This document shows, piece by piece, positions 53,854 through 57,129 of a stretch of 57,129 nucleotides of DNA. Under the pieces are notes generated by a model that did not search any database, was not told where the DNA came from, and saw nothing but the letters and a program-made list of their open reading frames with translations. Source of the DNA: Georgenia satyanarayanai (GTDB taxonomy: Bacteria > Actinomycetota > Actinomycetes > Actinomycetales > Actinomycetaceae); contig NZ_JAMBNZ010000017.1 of NCBI RefSeq assembly GCF_023715365.1, positions 1 through 57,129 of the forward strand, written 5' to 3'. The position numbers and the translations under genes were made by a program. Each line of letters begins with the position of its first letter. Position 1 is the first letter of the stretch.

Positions 53854-54834
53854 TTAGGCGTTGCCGTCGAAGAGGCTGGTGACCGAGCCGTCGTCGAAGA
53901 CCGCGCGGATCGCGCGGGCCAGCAGCGGGGCGATGGGCAGCACCGTGAGCTGGGGGAAGTGCTTGCTCGCGTCCAGCGGCAGGGTGTCGGTGATGACGAC
54001 CTCCCGCGCCCCGCACTCGCTCAGCCGCTGGGCGGCGGGGTCGGAGAGCACGCCGTGGGTCGCCGCGACGATGACGTCCCGCGCCCCGGCCGCCTTGACG
54101 ACCTTGACGGCCTCGGCGATCGTGCCGCCGGTGTCGATGAGGTCGTCGACGAGCACGCAGGTGCGCCCCTCGACCTCACCGACCACCCGGTTGGCCACCG
54201 CCTGGTTGGGCCGGGTGATGTCGCGGGTCTTGTGGACGAAGGCGAGCGGCCCGCCGCCGAGCTTCTCGGCCCACTTCTCGGCCACCCGGATGCGGCCGGC
54301 GTCCGGGGAGACGACGGTGACGTTGCTCGTGTCGACCCGCGAGCGCACGTAGTCGGTGAGGATTGGCATCGCCCACAGGTGGTCGACCGGCCCGTCGAAG
54401 AAGCCCTGCACCTGCGCAGCGTGGAGGTCCACCGACATGAGACGGTCCGCGCCGGCGGTCTTGAACATGTCGGCGATGAAGCGCGCAGAGATCGGCTCGC
54501 GGCCCTTGTGCTTCTTGTCCTGCCGGGCGTAGGGGTAGAAGGGCGCGATGACCGTGATCCGCTTGGCCGAGGCGCGCTTGAGCGCGTCCACCATGAGCAG
54601 CTGCTCGATGAGCCACTGGTTGATCGGCGCCGTGTGCGACTGGAGCACGAAGGCGTCCGAGCCGCGCACACTCTCCTCGAAGCGGACGTAGATCTCACCG
54701 TTGGCGAAGTCGTAGGCGGTGGTGGGGACGAGCTCGGTGCCGAGCTCGCGGGAGACGGCGTTCGCCAGGGCGGGGTGCGCCCGTCCGGACACCAGGACGA
54801 GTCGCTTCTCGCCGCGTGAGGTGATGCCTGTCAT
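53854..54834 (-). CDS. prs: Ribose-phosphate pyrophosphokinase
   Basis: 326 aa. Conserved parts: SGRAHPALANAVSRELG (about 16-32), FANGEIYVRFEESVRG, the ATP/flexible loop FYPYARQDKKHKGREPISARF (central YPYARQDKKHKGREPIS), VSPDAGRIRVAEKWAE and the PRPP loop CVLVDDLIDTGGTI. Makes PRPP for nucleotides, His, Trp and cell-wall arabinan or teichoic sugars. ATG 54834 overlaps the glmU stop by 4 nt, so the two are coupled, as in other actinobacteria. Confidence 0.97.
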   Translation of the reverse strand: MTGITSRGEKRLVLVSGRAHPALANAVSRELGTELVPTTAYDFANGEIYVRFEESVRGSDAFVLQSHTAPINQWLIEQLLMVDALKRASAKRITVIAPFYPYARQDKKHKGREPISARFIADMFKTAGADRLMSVDLHAAQVQGFFDGPVDHLWAMPILTDYVRSRVDTSNVTVVSPDAGRIRVAEKWAEKLGGGPLAFVHKTRDITRPNQAVANRVVGEVEGRTCVLVDDLIDTGGTIAEAVKVVKAAGARDVIVAATHGVLSDPAAQRLSECGAREVVITDTLPLDASKHFPQLTVLPIAPLLARAIRAVFDDGSVTSLFDGNA

Positions 54835-56432
54835 CGCTCGGTGCCGCTCCCGGTCGTGTCGGTGGAGGCGTCGCCGTCGCGGGGGACGGCGCTGCCGTGG
54901 TTGCCGCGGGCCAGCTCGGCCCGTGCCTGGGGGGAGAGCTCCCGCTCCTCGTCGGCCCCGAGCGCCTTGCTCGCGGCCTCCGCGGAGGGGGTGCCGGGCC
55001 GGCGCCGCAGCACCCAGCCCTCGATGTTGCGCTGGGCCATGGAGTTGACGGCCAGCGCGCCGGGCGGGACGTCCTTGAGCAGGACGGTGCCGGCACCGGT
55101 GTAGGCGCCGTCACCGACGGTCACCGGCGCGACGAACATGTTGTCCGAGCCGGTGCGCGCCCCGTTGCCGACCTTCGAGCGGTGCTTGTGCACGCCGTCG
55201 TAGTTGACGAAGACGGAGGCGGCGCCGATGTTCGTGCCCTCCCCGATCTCCGCGTCCCCGACGTAGGACAGGTGCGGGACCTTGGAGCCGGCGCCGATCT
55301 TGGCGTCCTTGGTCTCGACGAAGGTGCCGATCTTGCCGCCCTCGCCCAGGACGGTGTCCTGGCGCAGGTAGGCGAAGGGGCCGACCGTGGCGCGCGGCCC
55401 GACGATGGCGCTGAAGCCGTGGGTGCGCACGATCGTGGCCTCGGCGCCGACGACGACGTCACGCAGGGTGGTGTCGGGACCGATCTCCGCGCCGTCGTCG
55501 ACGGTCGTCGTGCCGTGCAGCTGGGTGCCGGGGTGGATGGTCACGTCACGGCCGAGGCGGACGTCGACGTCGACCCACGTGGTGGCGGGGTCGACCACGG
55601 TGACGCCGGCCCGCATCCACTCGGTGACGATCCGGCGGTTGAGCTCGGTGCCGAGCGCCGCGAGCTGGGCGCGGTCGTTGACGCCGGAGACGAGCCACTC
55701 GTCCTCGACGACGAGCGCACGCACGCGCTTGCCGTCGCCGTGGGCGAGGGCGACGACGTCGGTGAGGTAGACCTCGCCCTGGTCGTTGGCGTCGTCGACG
55801 CGGGTGAGGGCGTCGCGCAGCACGTCGGCGTCGAAGACGTAGATCGAGGCGTTGATCTCGTCGATCTCACGCTGCTCCGCGGTGGCGTCGCGTTCCTCGA
55901 CGATCGCGACGACGTCGCCGCTGTCGTCGCGCACGACGCGCCCGTAGCCGTAAGGGTCGGGCAGTCGGGTGCTGAGGAGGGTGATGGCGTTGCCGTCCGC
56001 CTCGTGCGCCGCCAGCATCTGCTGCAGGGTGGCGGAGTCGAGGAGCGGGACGTCGCCGGCGGTGACGACGACGGGGCCCTCGAGCCGTCCGCCGCCGGAC
56101 GCGCTGGCGCCGGACAGGAGCGCCGCGCCGGCCTCCTCGAGGCCGTCGAGGACACCGAGGGCGCACTGGACGGCGCGGCCGGTCCCGGGCACGGCGTCCT
56201 GGTCGACGACGACGACACCGGGCAGCTGCTCCTCGGCGTGCGCGGCGACGGTCTCCCGCTCGTGGCGCACGACGACGGCGAGGCGCCGCGGGTCGAGCTC
56301 GGCGCCGGCGCGGAGTGCGAAGCCCAGAAGGCTGCGGCCGGCGATGCGATGGAGGACCTTAGGGGTCCTGGACCTCATCCGGGTGCCCTCACCTGCGGCA
56401 AGGACGATGACGGCGGCTGGCTGGGCACTCAC
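54831..56432 (-). CDS. glmU: Bifunctional GlmU (GlcN-1-P acetyltransferase / UDP-GlcNAc pyrophosphorylase)
   Basis: 533 aa. Uridyltransferase domain: VIVLAAGEGTRMRSRTPKVLH (central LAAGEGTRMRSRTPKVLH, about 11-28), VTAGDVPLLD, INASIYVFD. C-terminal left-handed beta-helix (about 270-470) with hexapeptide repeats, the acetyl-transfer site THGFSAIVGPRATVGPFAYLR and SYVGDAEIGEGTNIG. The last ~60 residues are a disordered, family-variable tail. It makes UDP-GlcNAc for peptidoglycan. GTG 56432 has GGGAGCC upstream. First gene of the glmU-prs operon. Confidence 0.96.
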   Translation of the reverse strand: MSAQPAAVIVLAAGEGTRMRSRTPKVLHRIAGRSLLGFALRAGAELDPRRLAVVVRHERETVAAHAEEQLPGVVVVDQDAVPGTGRAVQCALGVLDGLEEAGAALLSGASASGGGRLEGPVVVTAGDVPLLDSATLQQMLAAHEADGNAITLLSTRLPDPYGYGRVVRDDSGDVVAIVEERDATAEQREIDEINASIYVFDADVLRDALTRVDDANDQGEVYLTDVVALAHGDGKRVRALVVEDEWLVSGVNDRAQLAALGTELNRRIVTEWMRAGVTVVDPATTWVDVDVRLGRDVTIHPGTQLHGTTTVDDGAEIGPDTTLRDVVVGAEATIVRTHGFSAIVGPRATVGPFAYLRQDTVLGEGGKIGTFVETKDAKIGAGSKVPHLSYVGDAEIGEGTNIGAASVFVNYDGVHKHRSKVGNGARTGSDNMFVAPVTVGDGAYTGAGTVLLKDVPPGALAVNSMAQRNIEGWVLRRRPGTPSAEAASKALGADEERELSPQARAELARGNHGSAVPRDGDASTDTTGSGTER

Positions 56433-56555
56433 GCGTGTCGGCTCCCTCGTCGGGTCCTGCTCGGGTGGTCCCCGGGCTTTGTGCGCTCACCACTCTATCC
56501 CGGCGCACGAGCGGCCGGTCCCGTGCCGGTCCTGTCATGCTGAGACGTCTGGGCG

Positions 56556-56627
56556 CTCCGCCCCCAGGATTCGAACCCGGACCTCAAGGCACCAAAGGCC
56601 TGTGTGCTGCCGTTACACCAGGGCGGA
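56556..56627 (-). tRNA. tRNA-Gln (UUG)
   Basis: Minus strand: acceptor TCCGCCC/GGGCGGA, D-arm TGGTGTAACGGCAGCAC, anticodon loop CTTTGGT (anticodon TTG), T-arm with CGGGTTCGAATCC, discriminator G as expected for glutamine. CCA is not encoded. Confidence 0.95.
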
Positions 56628-56713
56628 CCGCGCCGCGGGCGGCGCAGCGCCTAGTGTGCCAGGCCGCGTGGGCAGCCGGCCCGCCTGTCGGACCCGCCAG
56701 GCATGATGGGCGG

Positions 56714-57129
56714 GTGACCAGTGACCGATCTCGCACGTCCCGCGCCCGGATGACCGCCGGACAGCGCCGGGAGCAGCTGCTCGACGTCAGTCGCGAGCTC
56801 TTCGCCGAGAAGGGCTTCGAGGGCACGAGCGTCGAGGAGATCGCGTCCCGTGCGAAGGTCTCCAAGCCCGTCGTCTACGAGCACTTCGGCGGCAAGGAGG
56901 GCGTGTACGCCGTCATCGTCGACCGCGAGCTGCAGCAGCTGCTGGCCGCGCTGAGCGGTGCGCTCGAGACCGGTGGGCACCCCAAGCGGATCGTCGAGCG
57001 CACCGCGCTGGCCCTGCTCGAGTACATCGAGCTCAACACCGACGGCTTCCGCATCCTCGTGCGCGACTCCCCCGTCGCGCAGGCCACCGGCACCTTCTCC
57101 TCCCTCATTGGGGACGTCGCCACGCAGGT
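56714..57129 (+). CDS. TetR-family regulator, 3' end beyond window
   Basis: The visible 138 codons contain the TetR helix-turn-helix: REQLLDVSRELFAEKGFEGT (about 20-39) then SVEEIASRAKVSKPVVYEHF. The ligand domain starts with GGKEGVYAVIVDRELQQLL and runs off the window. GTG 56714 lies 6 nt after CATGAT (56702-56707), a leaderless start; ATG 56750 is an alternative. A TetR gene beside glmU is conserved in actinobacteria. Targets unknown; whether it binds the palindromes at 14578 and 24306 is only a possibility. Confidence 0.9.
   Translation, partial: MTSDRSRTSRARMTAGQRREQLLDVSRELFAEKGFEGTSVEEIASRAKVSKPVVYEHFGGKEGVYAVIVDRELQQLLAALSGALETGGHPKRIVERTALALLEYIELNTDGFRILVRDSPVAQATGTFSSLIGDVATQ

Overview
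The window looks like a chromosomal segment of a high-GC actinobacterium, most likely of the Micrococcales type. Almost every reading frame has G or C in third codon position. It carries a mycothiol conjugate amidase (mca). Two blocks follow the order known from other actinobacteria: trhA/short-chain prenyl synthase/mca/DUF4307/greA, and ppx/DUF501/ftsB/eno/mazG/lipoprotein/mfd/pth/rplY/prs/glmU/TetR. No rRNA, CRISPR array, insertion sequence or intact prophage is visible.

Layout. Positions 1-3340 have visibly lower GC and more mixed codon use than the rest. They hold an AbiTii-domain gene overlapping a small membrane-anchored partner gene, facing an HNH nuclease gene. This is the accessory part of the window and the best candidate for an undescribed (probably anti-phage) system. 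Positions 3349-7397 hold ychF, an unknown protein, a cupin, a PH-domain membrane protein and rmuC. Positions 7544-14604 hold a four-gene peptide/nickel-type ABC importer operon and an acyl-CoA ligase. Positions 14626-21670 hold ispH, a GNAT, xseA, adhE, xseB and a PfkB kinase; adhE sits on the opposite strand between the two exonuclease VII genes. Positions 21764-27373 hold a PIN-PhoH ATPase, a prenyl synthase, trhA, a small membrane protein, mca, a DUF4307 gene and greA. Positions 27436-35053 hold ilvA, an AI-2E-type permease, msrA, an FKBP, and a divergent marR/RND efflux pair. Positions 35108-40952 hold a CE7 esterase, a Bax inhibitor-1 protein, an ABC exporter pair, NDH-2, a probable 41-codon gene and a tRNA with a UAA anticodon. 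Positions 40984-57129 hold a family 5 uracil-DNA glycosylase and the conserved core block, interrupted by a DUF559/AbiEi-like gene flanked by palindromic repeats. They end with tRNA-Gln and a TetR gene that runs off the window.

Regulatory architecture. At least fifteen genes have an A-N3-T type -10 hexamer only 6-7 nt before the start codon and no Shine-Dalgarno sequence, the signature of leaderless mRNAs; this fixes several starts. Other genes are translationally coupled by 4-nt overlaps (GTGA, ATGA and, for ftsB, CTGA). A shared 27-bp palindromic operator precedes both the acyl-CoA ligase gene and trhA. Strong hairpins mark most convergent gene ends, and one sits in the greA leader.
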